Of a stretch of DNA of 64,000 bases, positions 11,365-24,505 are shown piece after piece; the stretch's first letter is position 1; the number at the start of each line of letters is the position of its first letter. The stretch is from assembly GCA_033807775.1 (NCBI GenBank), contig CM066322.1, forward strand, positions 23,652,501 through 23,716,500, in the 5' to 3' direction. The notes under the pieces were generated by a model. That model searched no databases. It saw nothing but the letters and a program-made list of their open reading frames with translations, and was not told the origin of the DNA. The translations under genes and the position numbers were made by a program. Source of the DNA: Saussurea involucrata. Lineage: Eukaryota > Streptophyta > Magnoliopsida > Asterales > Asteraceae.

Positions 11365-12398
11365 TAGGGCTGTAAACGAACCGAACGAACACGAACGGAG
11401 GTCTGTTCATGTTCGTTCGTTTAAGTTAACCGAACAAACGAACGAACACGAACAGTAAACGAACAATTTTTTTTGTGTTCGTGTTCGTTCGTTTAGAATT
11501 CAGGTGTGTCCGTATTCGTTCGCTTAAGAGTTAAACGAACATAAACGAACGAACGCAAACGAACGAACATAAACGAACAGACTAAATGAACATAAACGAA
11601 CAAGCTAAACGAACATAAACAAACAGCCCTAAATGAACATAAACGAACAACCCTAAATGAACATAAACGAACGAACATAAACGAACAACCCTAAATGAAC
11701 ATAAACGAACAAGCCTAAACGAACATAAACTAACACAATTAGTTGTCATTCCGTTAACTATTACACACCAATTATCCATAGTTTAAACGTACACAAAACA
11801 ATCACCATTCATCAACCATTTTGAACAAAAAAACATCAATTTGTCTATCTTCATTACACGACTACACGAGGAAAACGTAACAAAAAAGCCATCTATCTTC
11901 ATATCATCAATTTCCTACAAAAAAACAAACAAAATAATTATTAGTAATTGACTTATTGTAAAAAAAATATTAGAATCGATCATATTAAGAAATTACTTTG
12001 GTAACAAAAACACCATCTATTTTCAATCCTCATGGAAGATGAACATATATCATATCATCAATTTCCTACAAAAAAACAAACAAAATAATTATTAGTAATT
12101 GACTTATTGTAAAAAAAAAGTATTAGAATCGATAATATTAAAAATTACCTTGGTTTTCTTCTTGTGTAGTCCATAATGATGACGAAACCAATCAGCTCCA
12201 CAAATGAGCATATCTACCGTATTCGTTCCTAAAGAGGCCATATACTCTTTTGCAACCAACTCGAACTCGTTTCAAGCTCGAACCAAGCTCGAACTCGAGC
12301 TCGAACCAAGCTCCACACACTATGAGCAGCAAATCGTATCAAATCTTCAACAATTACCACATATTGAAATGAACACAGTTGACCATATTAAGCGCGCG

Positions 12399-12429
<31 letters not shown>

Positions 12430-13185
12430 TAACATACAGAGAGAGAGAGTCGTCGGCGCCCGTCGTTTTTCTGCCGTACCCCGTCGTTCCCGTCCCCGTC
12501 GTTTTCTGCAGGCTGGACTTGGAGGTCGTGGAGAGCAGTCGTGGAGCGGTGGAGGGCTGGAGGTCGTGGAGCGGTGGAGGGCTGGAGGGTGGAGGTTGTG
12601 TAGTGGTGGAAGGCGGAGGCTCGACTTGGAGGCTGAATGCACGATTTGAGATTGAGATTTGAGGCTAGGGTTTTTCTTTTGTTATTTGTTAACCTATTAG
12701 TTGTATTTAGAATTTTAATTTTATTTTATTTTTACTGAAAATTTAAAACGCTCATGACTACGTATGTAAAATAAGTGGTACATATTAACTCTAAATTTTA
12801 TTTTAAATTTTAAATTGATTTTTTTTAAATATAATTAATAAATATAATAATTAATAATATAAAATTTATAAAGTAAGCGGTACATATTAACTCTAAATTT
12901 GTTTTATTTTAATTATACATATAAATATTTATATATAAATGTTATAATATAAAATATAAACGAACATAAACGAACATAAATGAACGAACGTAAACGAACA
13001 TAAATAAACGAACGTTCACGAACGTAAATGAACGAACGAGATCTTTGTTCATGTTCGTTCGTTTAACTAAACGAACAAAAAAACGTGTTCATGTTCGTTA
13101 TTTAATAAATAAACGAACATAAACGAACTTACCGCCAAACGGTTCACGAACGGTTCGCTGAACGTTCGGTTCGTTTACAGCCCTA
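11365..13185. mobile_element. Non-autonomous hAT element (TAGGGCTGTAAACGAACC type)
   Basis: The TIR TAGGGCTGTAAACGAACCGA at the left matches the complement of the right end exactly. The flanks TTGGTATT (11357-11364) and CTGGTATT (13186-13193) form an 8-bp duplication with one change. Both ends hold arrays of AAACGAACATAAACGAAC. The interior has a (CA)n(GA)n run at about 12398-12450 and a GC-rich stretch at 12455-12660 that could be a captured host leader, but no recognisable protein. No transposase is present. Confidence 0.88.
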
Positions 13186-13546
13186 CTGGTATTATTATTT
13201 TAGAGCACACAAACAGAATAAGCAAACAAATAATATATCACTATTCGATTATTCCAAAAGGAAAAATAATCAAATATACCTAAGACAAAACAAAATTTTG
13301 GGCAGCGTATTTGAAGTAGGAAAATGGAAAATGAAAAACAATCAAATCTTTTGGCAAGACTTTTACGTGGAATAGACAAGAACATAGTAGAACAAAGTGA
13401 AACAGGTCTGTTCCACCCCCACCCTATGGAACAAGGTGGAACAGACTTATGTTTTACCAATATAACATCAACATAAAATTTAACTCTCTTCTAAAACATC
13501 AAATACATGTTCTATTTTATATTTTATTCATTCTTTAAATTTTATT

Positions 13547-14701
13547 CAGGGCCGTTCCTAACGTTTTTGATGCCTTGTGCGAAAATGTTAAAAAATGGCC
13601 CTGTGTCTATTTTTTTAAGCAAATGAACGACAAAACATACGATTCTTAAAAGGTTTGGAACCTAGTCATGCTAGATGACTCATCCTCACATTGATTTTTA
13701 TTAATTATAATTACAAAAATACAAAAGGGCATAACAACCAAAACCCCGAATTACAAAATATAAAAGGATAAAAGAATAAAATCTAAATTAAGATTGTGTT
13801 TTCCGGTATTCCATTTTTCAAATTGAAATTAGCAGAATGGAACATTACTTCAATATATGGAGCTTAAAACTAAAAGATAAGGAAAATATTAGTTTTAACT
13901 TAAAATAGTAAATTACACGGAAGTCAATGTCATAGTTAGCAAAGAGTAAAACTCATACAGTTAAGGGTCTAAAGACTAAACTATAAATCTAACGGTAATG
14001 TCAAATCTCAAAGTAAACAAAAGTCAAAGAACAATGATAAATTGTAAAATTCATAATATATGCTATTATGCATTGCAAAGAAAAAATGCCCAATTAGGAA
14101 ATATCATAATGTTGTTATTGTTGTGCAATGGCTCCAATTGTGCTCATAAGTGATGTGTTCATGTGCATTGCAAATTTCAATATGCAAAACGGATTGAACG
14201 AACACGAACAAAGGCTTGTTTTTGTTCATTCGCTTAACTTAACTGAATAAACAAACATGAACGGTAAAAGAACAGAAGTTTTTGTGTTTATGTTCATCAG
14301 TTTAACTTAACTAAACAAACGAACGAACACAAATGGTAAACAATGAAATTTTTGGTATTCTTGTTCATTCATAAAGAAAATGTGTTCGTTCGTTAAGATG
14401 CTAAACGAGCGAACATAAACGAACAAAACTTTTTGTGATCATATTCGTTCATTAAGAAAATTTGTTTGTTCGTTAAGATGCTAAATAAAAATCGGCTTGA
14501 ATTTTTTAAATGTTGGGTGTTCACTAGTTCATGATTTGCATTCAATATCGATCATTACGAGGCCTTGGTCTATTTTTATATCAGTTGTACAATTCCCAAA
14601 TTATTAAACTCAAAACTAGTAATATATGACAACTTTATGCCCCCTTGAGCTTTGATGCCCTGTGCGGTGGCACGGGCTGCACGTGGCCAGGGCCGACCCT
14701 G
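13547..14701. mobile_element. Probable hAT element with ATTTTATT TSD
   Basis: The ends are CAGGGCCG and the complement of CAGGGTCG. The 8-bp flanks ATTTTATT at 13539-13546 and 14702-14709 are identical, though the AT-rich motif weakens this. Both ends carry TTTGATGCC(T/C)TGTGCG in the same orientation. A block at 14190-14480 repeats the GAACGAACAC motif of the previous hAT. No coding sequence is recognised. Confidence 0.65.
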
Positions 14702-15426
14702 ATTTTATTTATTGTATTTTATCTAATTTATCTGTTCTGTTCTGTCCAGTTCTGTCTACCAAACACTGAACAACTGTTCTGTCATGTCATGTTCTGTCAT
14801 GTTCCGACCTGTCCTGTTCTATCATCTCTGCATACCAAACGCACCCTTATTAGTAATCAGTTAACTTATCAGTTAGTTTGCTAAACTATTTTTTATGCTT
14901 CTCAACATAACTTTCTTCTCACCGGAACCTAATTAACCTTATATATATGGATGAGATCGGGAGAGCACTTTGAAAAAATAAAGAACTGAAGTACTCATCC
15001 AAGCTATGAGATTAAGATCATTCAATGTCCATGATTAAAAAAGTGGTTATAACATCTTTTTTATACATACAATTGTTTACCCCCTATTTTTTAAATAAAA
15101 AAAAGTTTTTTGGGGTGTAGTGGAAAATCTCATCTATCCATGGTTCAAATTCATGCGCTGTAGCCATGGAGGTCGGGGGCGGAACACAACCGGACCTAGA
15201 GATGGCCAAAATATTGGGGCCCAAGTTTTTTCTTATGTATATAGTAGTAGTTGTTTATGCTAAAAAAATCATCAAAACAATAGTTTAAAAAAATTAATAA
15301 ATTGCAGAGATCCAAAAAAAATTGTAGCTAATAAAAGCTAAGAAGAATTTAGTAGATAATAGGGCCCAAAAATATATTAAATAACTACATTGGTGAAATA
15401 AAAAAAAGTTCACTGGTCATTCGTTC
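14702..15426. other. Intergenic, degenerate repeat sequence
   Basis: A CTGTTCTGTC-rich stretch (14725-14830) is followed by a half MITE-like sequence after a (TA)n run near 14941 (GGATGAGATCGGGAGAGCAC ... AAAGAACTGAAG) that echoes the foldback MITE at 9329. A further repeat-like piece lies near 15170-15240 (GGGGGCGGAACACAACC). No gene is visible. Confidence 0.4.
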
Positions 15427-15917
15427 TATGCTATTGCTTATTTTTTTTGAACAGCAAAATGCATTACTTTTATTACCCCATCCAAAACAGAACCAGTACA
15501 GAGTTTTGCAGCTGATAAAACAGCCACATACATTAGATTACCAACGAGCCTATTCTACGAATGAACACAAAGTTACACACCGAACTAATCTGGGATCCGA
15601 AACAGTAAGCTACATTCGACGTTTGCGAGAGACAAACCCCAAGAGAATCCTGCTGTATCGTACCAAATAGCCCAACTGGATGTATTAAGCCGTCCCCATT
15701 CAGACAGCTCAGCCAAACAGATTTGTCAACACCACCGAACCTCACGAACCAAAACAGCTCAACTTAGTGAGGCTCGAAACTGTAACCTAAAACAAACAGC
15801 CCAAAGTGGGCTGTCCACGGCCAGCCATCACAGCACACTGTTATTCGGCTTAATGAGAACATCCAGTTCCTTCACGAACCATCCAGACGTGTCAGGCCCT
15901 GCGAAAATCGTCTTCGG

Positions 15918-17926
15918 TTACGTCGACCCCGGGCTTAACAGCCAACTGTTCCAATCAGTGATCAAACCTGTGTCTCTTCGCTTAATCCAATAAAAAATCT
16001 TTAGTTGTACACTGAAGAAACGATCTGACAACTTTCCTTGCTCATTCTCGAATACCACCTTGTTGCGATGCGTCCAAATTAGGTATATAACACACCATAT
16101 AGTTGTTGTCCACCTTGATACCACTTTCGCGTTGTTACTTACTTGTCCGCACATTCCCAACAGCTCACTTATCGATTCAGTCGCCGTTAAGTCGATGTTC
16201 CACCATCTTCCGATTTGGTGCCAAATTATTTTTACCTCCTCACAGTTGAACAGTGCGTGATCCGCCGTCTCCACCGAGAGCCCACACCTTGGGCATAGGA
16301 GAGTTTCCACGTCGATTCCCAATTTGTCCAAAACCTCTCGAGTTGGAATTCTCCCAAGCCTTACCCTCCATATGAACACACATATTTTTTGGGTATGGAT
16401 TTGACCCATTTTGTTTCCACCCAACTATTCTCACTACCCACTCTTTTTTCTTCTAACACCCTCCTCACTTTCTTTACCGAGAATCCATTTTGAGGATCCA
16501 AAGACCACACCACCCTATCCTTCCTACATACACTTGGAACCTTGAATTGAAGCAAAAAAATTAAGTTTGATAACTCTCCTTGTTCCCTTCCCCTCGGATC
16601 ATGTCTCCAACCCCACTTCCACACCCACTCCTCCTCCACCCACTCCCCTCTATCCACAACCATGACGTTTTTAAGTGTCTCGAGTTGATAAAGCCTCGGG
16701 AATTCATCCTTTAAAGGTCGGGATGAAGCCCAAGGTTCCTCCCAAAATCTTGTCTCCACTCCATCCCCTATCTCCTTAACCATCGATCACACCTTCCCTC
16801 TCTAACTCTCTCCCCACCCTTATGACATCCCTCCACACCCCAACACCCTTCAATAAGTTATTGTTACCTTCTATTAAGCCCCCATCCCACCCATAGATAC
16901 TCCGAATAACCTTCACCCATAAAGCCTCCCTATCCTCCTTGAACCTCCACCACCATTTGCATAATAAAGCCCAATTCATATCCTTTAAGCCCCCAATATT
17001 TAGTCCCCCCCTTTTAAAATCCCCCAAGACCGAATCCCATTTTACCCACGCAAGAAGTCGCTTTTTTTGCACATCCTCCCACCCCCAAAAGAATTGTTTC
17101 CTCACTCTCTCAAGAATTTTTATCACACCAAGCGGGGCCCGAAACAAGGAAAAAAGTATAGCGAAGTACTACCTAGAACCGATCTTACCAAATATAGTCG
17201 TCATCCATAAGAGATCGTCTTAGCTTTCCAAGATGCAAGTTTATTTTTCATCTTCTCGATCGCCGGTTTCCAATGATCTATTTTTCGCATGGACGCGCCA
17301 ACCGGAAGTCCGAGATAGATAAAAGGTAGCATATCATATCCGCATCCCAATCTTATTGCCCAAGTTTTCACTTCTTCCTAAACCCTAAACCCCCACCCCA
17401 TAAATCTTACTTTTGCTCAGATTTATCTTTAGTCCCGAAACTTGATGGAAGCATTTCAAGACTTTCATTAGATTCTTAATATTAGTTAACTTCCACTCGC
17501 TAAAGAAGATCGCGTCGTCCGCGTATTGTAAGTGAGAAATTAAAGTCCCATCCCGACCCACTTTGATTCAGTCAAACATTCCTTTGTCCACCGCTTCTTC
17601 CATCATAATATGTAGGCTTTCGGCTACCATAAGAAACAAGAACGATGCAAGAGGGTCACCTTGACGCAATCCTTTCTCCATTTGGAACTCCCTAGTTGAA
17701 GATCCGTTGATTAGTACGGATATCTTCGATGAGCTAAGACAAGACTTTATCCAACCTATCCATTTTTCCAAGAAACCCATCGCTTCCATAACCTCCAAAT
17801 GAAACGTCCAATCTACCGTGTCGTAGTCTTTCTCGAAATCCACCTTGAATATCAAGCCTCTCTTCTTCGTTTTCCTAAGGAAAGCAACCGTCTCATTTGC
17901 TATGAGGCTCCCGTCAAGTATGTATC
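15918..17926 (-). pseudogene. LINE ORF2, RT palm to zf-RVT end
   Basis: From the insertion border at 17926 downwards: the RT palm (17926-17568) with KVDFEKDYDTVDW and GLRQGDPLASFLF, then a decayed stretch with stops (17567-17150). Next come an RT thumb/linker frame (17147-16361, with a frame change near 16780) and a zf-RVT domain (16424-15918) with the CPRCGLSVETADHALFNC pattern (C..C..H..C). The catalytic YADD-type region falls in the broken stretch near 17530. The 3' UTR is 15917-15443. Confidence 0.85.
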
Positions 17927-20446
17927 TGTAACACCCGAAAAATTGAGAAAACGGACTTCGGGTCTCACGGACGTCCGCAAGGCACAAGGCCGGACGTCCG
18001 CGGCGTGCGGAAGTCCGCGAACCATCCACGAAAGCAACGAAGAAATGGAGGCATTCGAATCAGCTCATGCCGGACGTCCGCGAGACGTCTGATAAGATAT
18101 TTTGGGTTTTAAGCCCTTTTCCCTCTTTCTCTTCCCTCATTCCATCTTCAACCTCAAATCTCTCTCTCTCTCTCTCTAAAATCATTTTCTCTCAAGAAAA
18201 CCCCAAACCTCCCCTCTCTTTTTCAGCTTCTTCCCCAAATCAAACCCTCACCATTGTTGGAAACCTTAACCCATTCAAGGAAATCTTCCACTTCATCTTC
18301 TCCATCAATTTCTAGGGTTTCACCCCAACCCCTTTCATCTATTATGAAGATTTGGAGTGTGTGGTTCTTTTGGTGATGCTAGAAGTATATTAGTTGGTGG
18401 ATTCAAGTATGGTTAAGGTAATCTTCTCTTCTCTTCATTTTTGAAGTTAGGGTTTTGATATAAGTGGATATTTTGGTATAAACTGGTTGGTGGATGGTTT
18501 TCATGGTTAGATCTAATTGTTGTGGTTGGAAACTTATGGATCTAGGTTTTTGGAGGTTTTAGCTTGAAGATGCAAGATACTTCAAAGGAGCTTACGTTTG
18601 GGAAATTCTAGATTTAGCTTAAATCTAGCAAGGTGAGTTCAAGTTACTTTGTGAAAACTTTGTACATGCCAAAAATGTTATTTTCCAAGTAATTATGTGT
18701 TTATATGAAAATTATCTAATGTTGGGTTATTTGGTGGGTTTTAACCTTTGAAATGTTTAACTTGGTAAATGTGGTAAAACACCCATATTTGGGATTTTGG
18801 ATATTTAATGTGTAGAAATCATAAATATATCCTTAAAAGATTTATTGCTCAAAATGAAGTTTATTTAATGGTTTAATCATATTAGTATAAATGATTTTAT
18901 AAACCATTTGGGAGAGTGCACGTTTTAGTGTCATCGGTCATTTTGAGAATTATAAGGTTATGAGTCCTTTTGGGAAAACCCTTTTGTTTAACCCGTGTCG
19001 AGTTTTGGGTTATTAATGATTTTGTGCTACTTGTTTACCTAATCGATATTTAAATGCATTTTAAGCTATGATGACCGTTATTTATGGGTCTAATGAGTAT
19101 TTGAGCATTTTGGCTCGGTTTTGACTCCGTTGGGTCTTGGGGACATTTGTCCGATTTTGATAGCTCGATGTTGGGCGTTTGATTATGTTTTGCATTTAAT
19201 GCATCTTATTTGAGAATTACATATTTTGAATGTGCTAGTTCATTCGTTTGGGGTCATGTAATGTTATGTTTGTAATGCAACGGATCCATAAGCACTAGAG
19301 TCTTTATGCCGATGTTGGGACGCTAGTTTTCCACATCGCGGCACGGTTAGGCATCGACGATATGGTATAAGTCCTACGTGCGAATACCGGAATACGTTAT
19401 AGTCATTATGCCGATGATAGGACGATAGTTTTCCACATCGCGGCACGATTAGGCATCGACGGTATGGTGTAAGTCCTACGTGCGAATATGTTAAGGATGT
19501 TGCCCCAATTTGGGTGTGGTTTTAAGTGGACACACTCGACATACGTAATATGTCTTGTTAAGCGTTTGGCTTTACCGACTTGTCAAGTGGCTTACTTTTG
19601 TGTTCCGTCACTTGCGTGGTAAGCGGGTCTCCCGCGTCGCTGAAAGGTGTTGTTTCGGGTAATTACTTTTATCCATGTTTTCGGTGATGTAATTATATGT
19701 TTAAATGGATTGTTTTCCATGACTTATGGGCAGTATATTATGTTTAATCCTGGTTGGGATGTTTTGAATAATGGAGTTTTACTCACGTTTATACCATTTG
19801 GGAATTTAATGTTTATTCACATTTTGGGTGAGTTTTGGGTTTGAGCTTACATCGCAAAAAAATGTTTTACGTGGCGTTGCCATCGTCTAATACGTATTCT
19901 TGGAAATCAGATTGTCTTCATATTTAATGCAAATCATTTTGAGAATCATGCTATATTAAAGATTTCAGCATGGGAATTGTGTGAGTTGGAAAATGGGTGA
20001 TTTGCATTTAAAGTAAACTCTTTTGAAATCATGACTAAAACTACATCCCTCTCGATTTATGAATTTATATAGTCATGATAAAATGCTTGAACTCACTAGG
20101 CGTTAGCCTAACCCTTTTTATTTGTCGGCATGTGCAACAGGCTCAGGTTGGGAGTAGCTTTAGCTACACTGTGAAGTGGCGAGTGCTAGTAGAGTGCACG
20201 AGAGATGATTTTGATTAGTGAATCTTCCACACTTATTTGGGAATAGCAACTTATACTCGTGTTAAGTAACACCCGGTGTGAATTTAGTCTTTGTAATAAG
20301 GCTTGAGTGATAATTGTTTGAGGGTAAATCATATATTTTAATTTGAGGTAATTTCCGTATTGTCTTATAAGGATAAATTCTATTCACTTAGATGTATTAT
20401 TGAAAATTTTACTTAGTTGCTCTTTCCAAAATTTGAGGGTGTTACA
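17927..20446 (+). mobile_element. Solo LTR of a Tekay-like Ty3 family
   Basis: 2520 bp starting TGTAACACCC and ending GGGTGTTACA, with a perfect GTATC duplication at 17922-17926 and 20447-20451. No internal region remains, so it arose by LTR-LTR recombination. It carries GGACGTCCGC palindromes near its start (about 17966, 17992 and 18071), a CT-rich leader, and an apparent intron from donor AAG|GTGAGT (18633) to CAACAG (20140) with CTAAC at 20108-20112. Two copies of an approximately 110-bp repeat lie at 19270-19495. It interrupts the LINE RT domain after KEQSAFVKGRY. Confidence 0.93.
19270..19495. repeat. Two-copy tandem repeat in the solo LTR
   Basis: Two units of about 110 bp, each with TTTTCCACATCGCGGCACG and AAGTCCTACGTGCGAATA. 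They lie inside the presumed LTR intron, in the place where the LARD LTR has its own different repeats. Confidence 0.8.
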
Positions 20447-21693
20447 GTATCTCCCTTTCACAAAAGCACTTTGCTCTTTACTTATTAGCTTGCTCATCAC
20501 CACTTTCAATCTCTCCGATAATATTTTCGACACAATTTTGTAGAGGATGCCAATGAGGCTAATTGGTCTAAAATCATTGAGACCAATCGGATTTGAGTTT
20601 TTAGGTATCAATGTTATGAACGAGGCGTTGCACCCATCACTCCATTCACGTTTTTCCATGAACCAAACAATTGCCGCCATCAAGTCCACTTTTACTAGGT
20701 CCCAATAATCCTTTATGAAGCCGATCGTGAACCCGTCCGGGCCCGGTGCCTTGTTATTCCACACTCCTTGATTACATTCCACACTTCCTCCTCCGATACG
20801 CTCATTTCTAAGTTGCGTGCTTCTTCCTCCCCTAATTTATTTATACGTTCCATGTTTAAACTTGGTCGGTCCTCATTTGTACTTGTGAATTTTCCTTTGA
20901 AGAATTCAAAGGTATGCTCCTTGATTTTTGCCGGGTCTTTCGTCCATTCAGAATCAATATTTAATCCACGAATCGTATTCCTCCTCTCTCTACTCTTTAT
21001 GGCCGCATGAAATAATTTGGTATTCTCGTCTCCATCTTTAATCCAACGAACCTTTGCCTTTTGTTTCAACATTTCCATTCTTTTTTCTTCCAAATCCAAC
21101 CAACTCTTTCGGGTCGCAATCCACCTTTGCCTTTCGGTTTCTTCCAGTTTATTCTCGTCGGCATCCTTCTCCCACTTCCTTACTTCTTCCTTTTTCGCCT
21201 CTATCTCCCTTTCCAAGTTGCCCCATTTGGTTATGCTCCACCCGTTAAGAGCCGCTTTTACTTTCTTCAATCTGTCCCGGAATATACAATCCGACCTTCT
21301 CCAATCTACTTCTTTATTCCACGCCTCCTTCACTAGTTCACCTATACTTTCGTCTTTGAGCCAAACATCAAAGAATTTGAACGGCTTGGGCCCAAAGTCG
21401 GCCCACTTGTCACTCAACATGATCGGGAAGTGGTCCGACCATTTCCTCTCCAGTACTTTTGCTCCAAGATTCTTCCAGCCCATTGTGACTTCATGTGTTA
21501 CTAAGAATCGGTCAAGCTTACTCCATTTCTGTTCGTCATCACTTACGCGAGTGAGTTTCATCCCCCCAATGAGATTTCAATAACTTTAGCTCTTCGTATG
21601 AATTCATTAAACTCATCTGTTTCTTTGCGATTTGTTATCGAGTTTACCCTCTCTTTGTCATCTCGAACTTCGTTAAAATCCCATCCTAGTATC
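20447..21693 (-). pseudogene. LINE ORF2, endonuclease end to RT fingers
   Basis: From 21693 downwards: the end of the endonuclease domain (GWDFNEVR, later KLDRFLV and KWSDHFPI), a long charged coiled-coil linker (RWIKDGDENTKLFHAAIKSR), then RT block 0-2 (APGPDGFTIGFIKDYWD, NDFRPISLIGILYKIVSKIL). A frameshift near 20740-20780 separates the two readable frames. It joins in frame to the segment below 17926 and to that ending at 30820. Confidence 0.88.
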
Positions 21694-24490
21694 TGTAACA
21701 CCCCAAATATGCATTATTTGTCAAGGTCCAATGTGAGGTTTCATGCATGCAAGCGCTATCGTGTACCCAACTTTATTCTCGAGCTCAAGAATCGGTTTCG
21801 GGTTGGAAAAGGATCGTTGGACAGCAGGTGGGGCATGGACGGCGACAATGACCAGCGACAATTCCCCAGGCATTGTTGCATGTGTCAATGTCGCGATGGG
21901 GGCTCGAATTGGAAAATCAAGCAGAGAGCAGTACATGGAGGGCGACAATGCCCAGCGACAATGCCTCGGGCATTGTCGCATGTGTCAATGTCGCGCTTAG
22001 GGACCGAGGGGCTGTTTATCAGCGGGTTTTGGCAGCTCATTAGGTCATTTTCTGCTGTTTCTCTTCAAGGGACGATTTCACCTTTGCTAGGTGCGATTTT
22101 TGCTCTCAAGGTTGGTAAGTCTCTTCTTCCTTTCACCTCGCATCATTTATGAATCTCATCCACCACTTTTATGTGAAACCTTCTCCATCTCTAGGTCATT
22201 GAGTGATTCTCATCTTCAAGGAGACTCAAGTGTTCAAAGGACTTCCTCTTCCATCATTTAGGGTTTTGGGGTTTCTTTATAACAACCCTCTAAGGTGAGT
22301 TTTCCTTCGAATGTTAAGCTAAACACTCACTTATACTTGATCTCTTACCTTCCTTGCACATTATAGCTCATTATGGAAATTAGGGTTTGGGCATATGTTA
22401 AGATATTGGTGTAAAATGTTGGGAAACGATTTGGTATGGTTGATTTTGAATATTGATGATTGGAAAATCATGAATCTAGGTTTTGAAAGTTTTGGCCTTA
22501 GGATGCAAACTTCATCAAAGGAGCTTACGTTTGGAGAGCTCTAGATTTAGCTTAATCTAGCAAAGGTGAGTTCAAGTTACTTTGCGAAAACTTTGTACAT
22601 GCCAAAATGAGTATTTTACAAATATTTGTGTGTTTTACTTGAAAATGTTTATGGTTGAGTTATTTGGATAGTTTAACTCTTTCGAAGTGTTTATCTTCAT
22701 AAATGTTTAAAACACCCATATTTGGGGCTTTTGGATAATTGGATGGTTAGAAACCATATTTTGTCTTTAAAAGATTAATTGCTCAAAATGAGGTTTATTT
22801 GATGGTTTAATCATGATAGCGTATTTGATTTTAATAAACCATTTGGGAAATGCACTTTTAAGTGTTATGTGTCATTTTGAGAATTATAAGGGTGTGAGTC
22901 CTTTGGGAAAACCCTTTTTGCTTAACCGTGTCAGGTTTCGGGTTAATAACAGTTTTGTGGTACTTGTTTACCTAAATGATGTTTAGATGCATTTTATTGC
23001 ACATGATTAATATTTACATGCTCGGGGTGGAGTCTAGGATGTGTTATATGCTTAATTGCATTTCATTTGCATGATTTGATGTTGATAAATGATCATTAGA
23101 TCTTTGAGTAGAGGGCTCGGTTTTGGACTCGATTGAGTCTTGATGGCATTCGCCCGGTTTTATTAAGCTCGGCGTGGGCTTGGGGTTTGCATTGCATGAG
23201 TTGCATTATGTTTGAAATTTACATGAGTTTGAATGCATTAGTTATTATTTTGAGGTCATGTATGAATTTTTAAGTTAAGTAAGCTTGTTTTGGATGGTGG
23301 GTTTTCCAAGGTAAAGACCTAGTATGGTTGAACTTGAGGGCTTGGACTAAAGACCTAGTATGGTTGATGTCTAAGAGGGGCTAAAGACCTAGTATGGTTG
23401 ATGCCGAAGACGGACTAAAGACCTAGTATGGTTGATGTCTGAGATGGACTAAAGACCTAGTATGGTTGATGTCTAAGATGGGCTAAAGATCTAGTATGAT
23501 TGATGCCAAGGATTTACTAAAGACCTACTATGGTTGATGTCATCCGTTTTCCACATCCAAGAAGCTTACTTACATTTATTTAATCGTGGTTTAATTTATG
23601 TGTTTGCCACATCTGATGAGATCGGGCCTCCCCCGTCACCGAAGGGTGTTGATTTTGGGTAATTTATCTATTCACATTGTTGAGGTTATATTACATGCAT
23701 ATGGATTGTTTTCCATGATTGATGGACGGATTTATGTTACATTCTTATTGGACGTTTTGACTGCTGGAGTTTTATTCTATGGTATTTGGATTTTAATACA
23801 TTTTACGTTGCGTGAGTTTTGCTTCGTATTAAGTTTCCAACGAAAGAGTATATTTAAATGGATGGTTTCCATGTTTTACGGGTTGAGTATGTATTGCCAA
23901 CCGTATTTGAAGGTTTTGCCTAAAACTAGATTTATTCACGTATTTGAGTGGGTTGGGGTTCGTAACTCATTTTTGGAAAACGCTTTACACTTTTGGGGAA
24001 GATTCCCATGGATTTGGGTGCGTTGGAAAATGAGTCGTTTATGTCTATTTTGAGAACTCTTTGGAAAGGATAACCTTTGTCGCAAACTTTCATTAAAGAT
24101 TTGTTGAATCATGACTAAAACCACTAATCCCTGATTTATGTTTTTATACAGTCATGATAAAATGCTTGAACTCACTAGGCGTAAGCCTAACCCTTTTTAT
24201 TTGTCGGCATGTGCAACAGGCTCAGGTTGGGGTAGCTCTAGCTACATTGTGAAGTGGCGAGTGATAGTAGAGTGCACGAGAGGTAACTTGAGTAGTGAAG
24301 TCTTCCGCACGTACTTGGAATTAGCAACTTGTGTTGTGTTAAGTAACACCCGTTTAAGTTATTCTATTTGGGAATTAATGTTTAAATTCCGAGGTATATT
24401 AAGGAGTGAATTGTAGAAATGATTTTATCTTGTTGGGTTATTTATTGAAATTTTTATTTAGTTGCTCGTTCCAAATTTGAGGGTGTTACA
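21694..24490 (+). repeat. 5' LTR of the LARD
   Basis: TGTAACACCCC ... GGGTGTTACA, 2797 bp. Near the start are palindromic GCGACAATGCC(C/T)CGGGCATTGTCGC-like units (about 21850-21990). Presumed introns run 22295-22501 and 22566-24219, the latter with a CTAAC branch site at 24187-24191. A 33-bp minisatellite (23308-23545) lies within the second. A 151-codon frame at 23598-24053 recurs in the 3' LTR only because the LTRs are copies; it has no family resemblance. Confidence 0.9.
23308..23545. repeat. 33-bp minisatellite in the 5' LTR (AAAGACCTAGTATGGTTGAT)
   Basis: Seven imperfect units built on AAAGACCTAGTATGGTTGAT plus a variable 12-14 bp. The same array sits at 29638-29875 in the 3' LTR. Confidence 0.9.
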
Positions 24491-24493
24491 AGT

Positions 24494-24505
24494 TGGTATC
24501 AGAGC
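24494..24505 (+). other. Primer binding site of the LARD (tRNA-iMet)
   Basis: TGGTATCAGAGC, complementary to the 3' end of initiator tRNA-Met, starts 3 bases after the 5' LTR. Confidence 0.92.

Noticed and set aside
12204..12662. 152-codon ORF inside the hAT element
   Set aside because: Low-complexity translation of (CA)n(GA)n and GC-rich repeats; no conserved domain.
17799..18315. Plus-strand frames at the left border of the solo LTR
   Set aside because: They cross or abut an insertion border or lie in the LTR leader, and overlap the LINE RT on the other strand.
20768..21583. Long Ser/Phe-rich plus-strand frames
   Set aside because: Antisense shadows of the LINE ORF2 linker.
23308..23545. 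CRISPR-like regular repeats
   Set aside because: Imperfect tandem minisatellite within a plant LTR, without unique spacers of constant size or cas genes.
23598..24053. A 151-codon ORF found identically at 29927-30382
   Set aside because: The duplication is explained by the two LTR copies; no known family, and it lies in a presumed intron.
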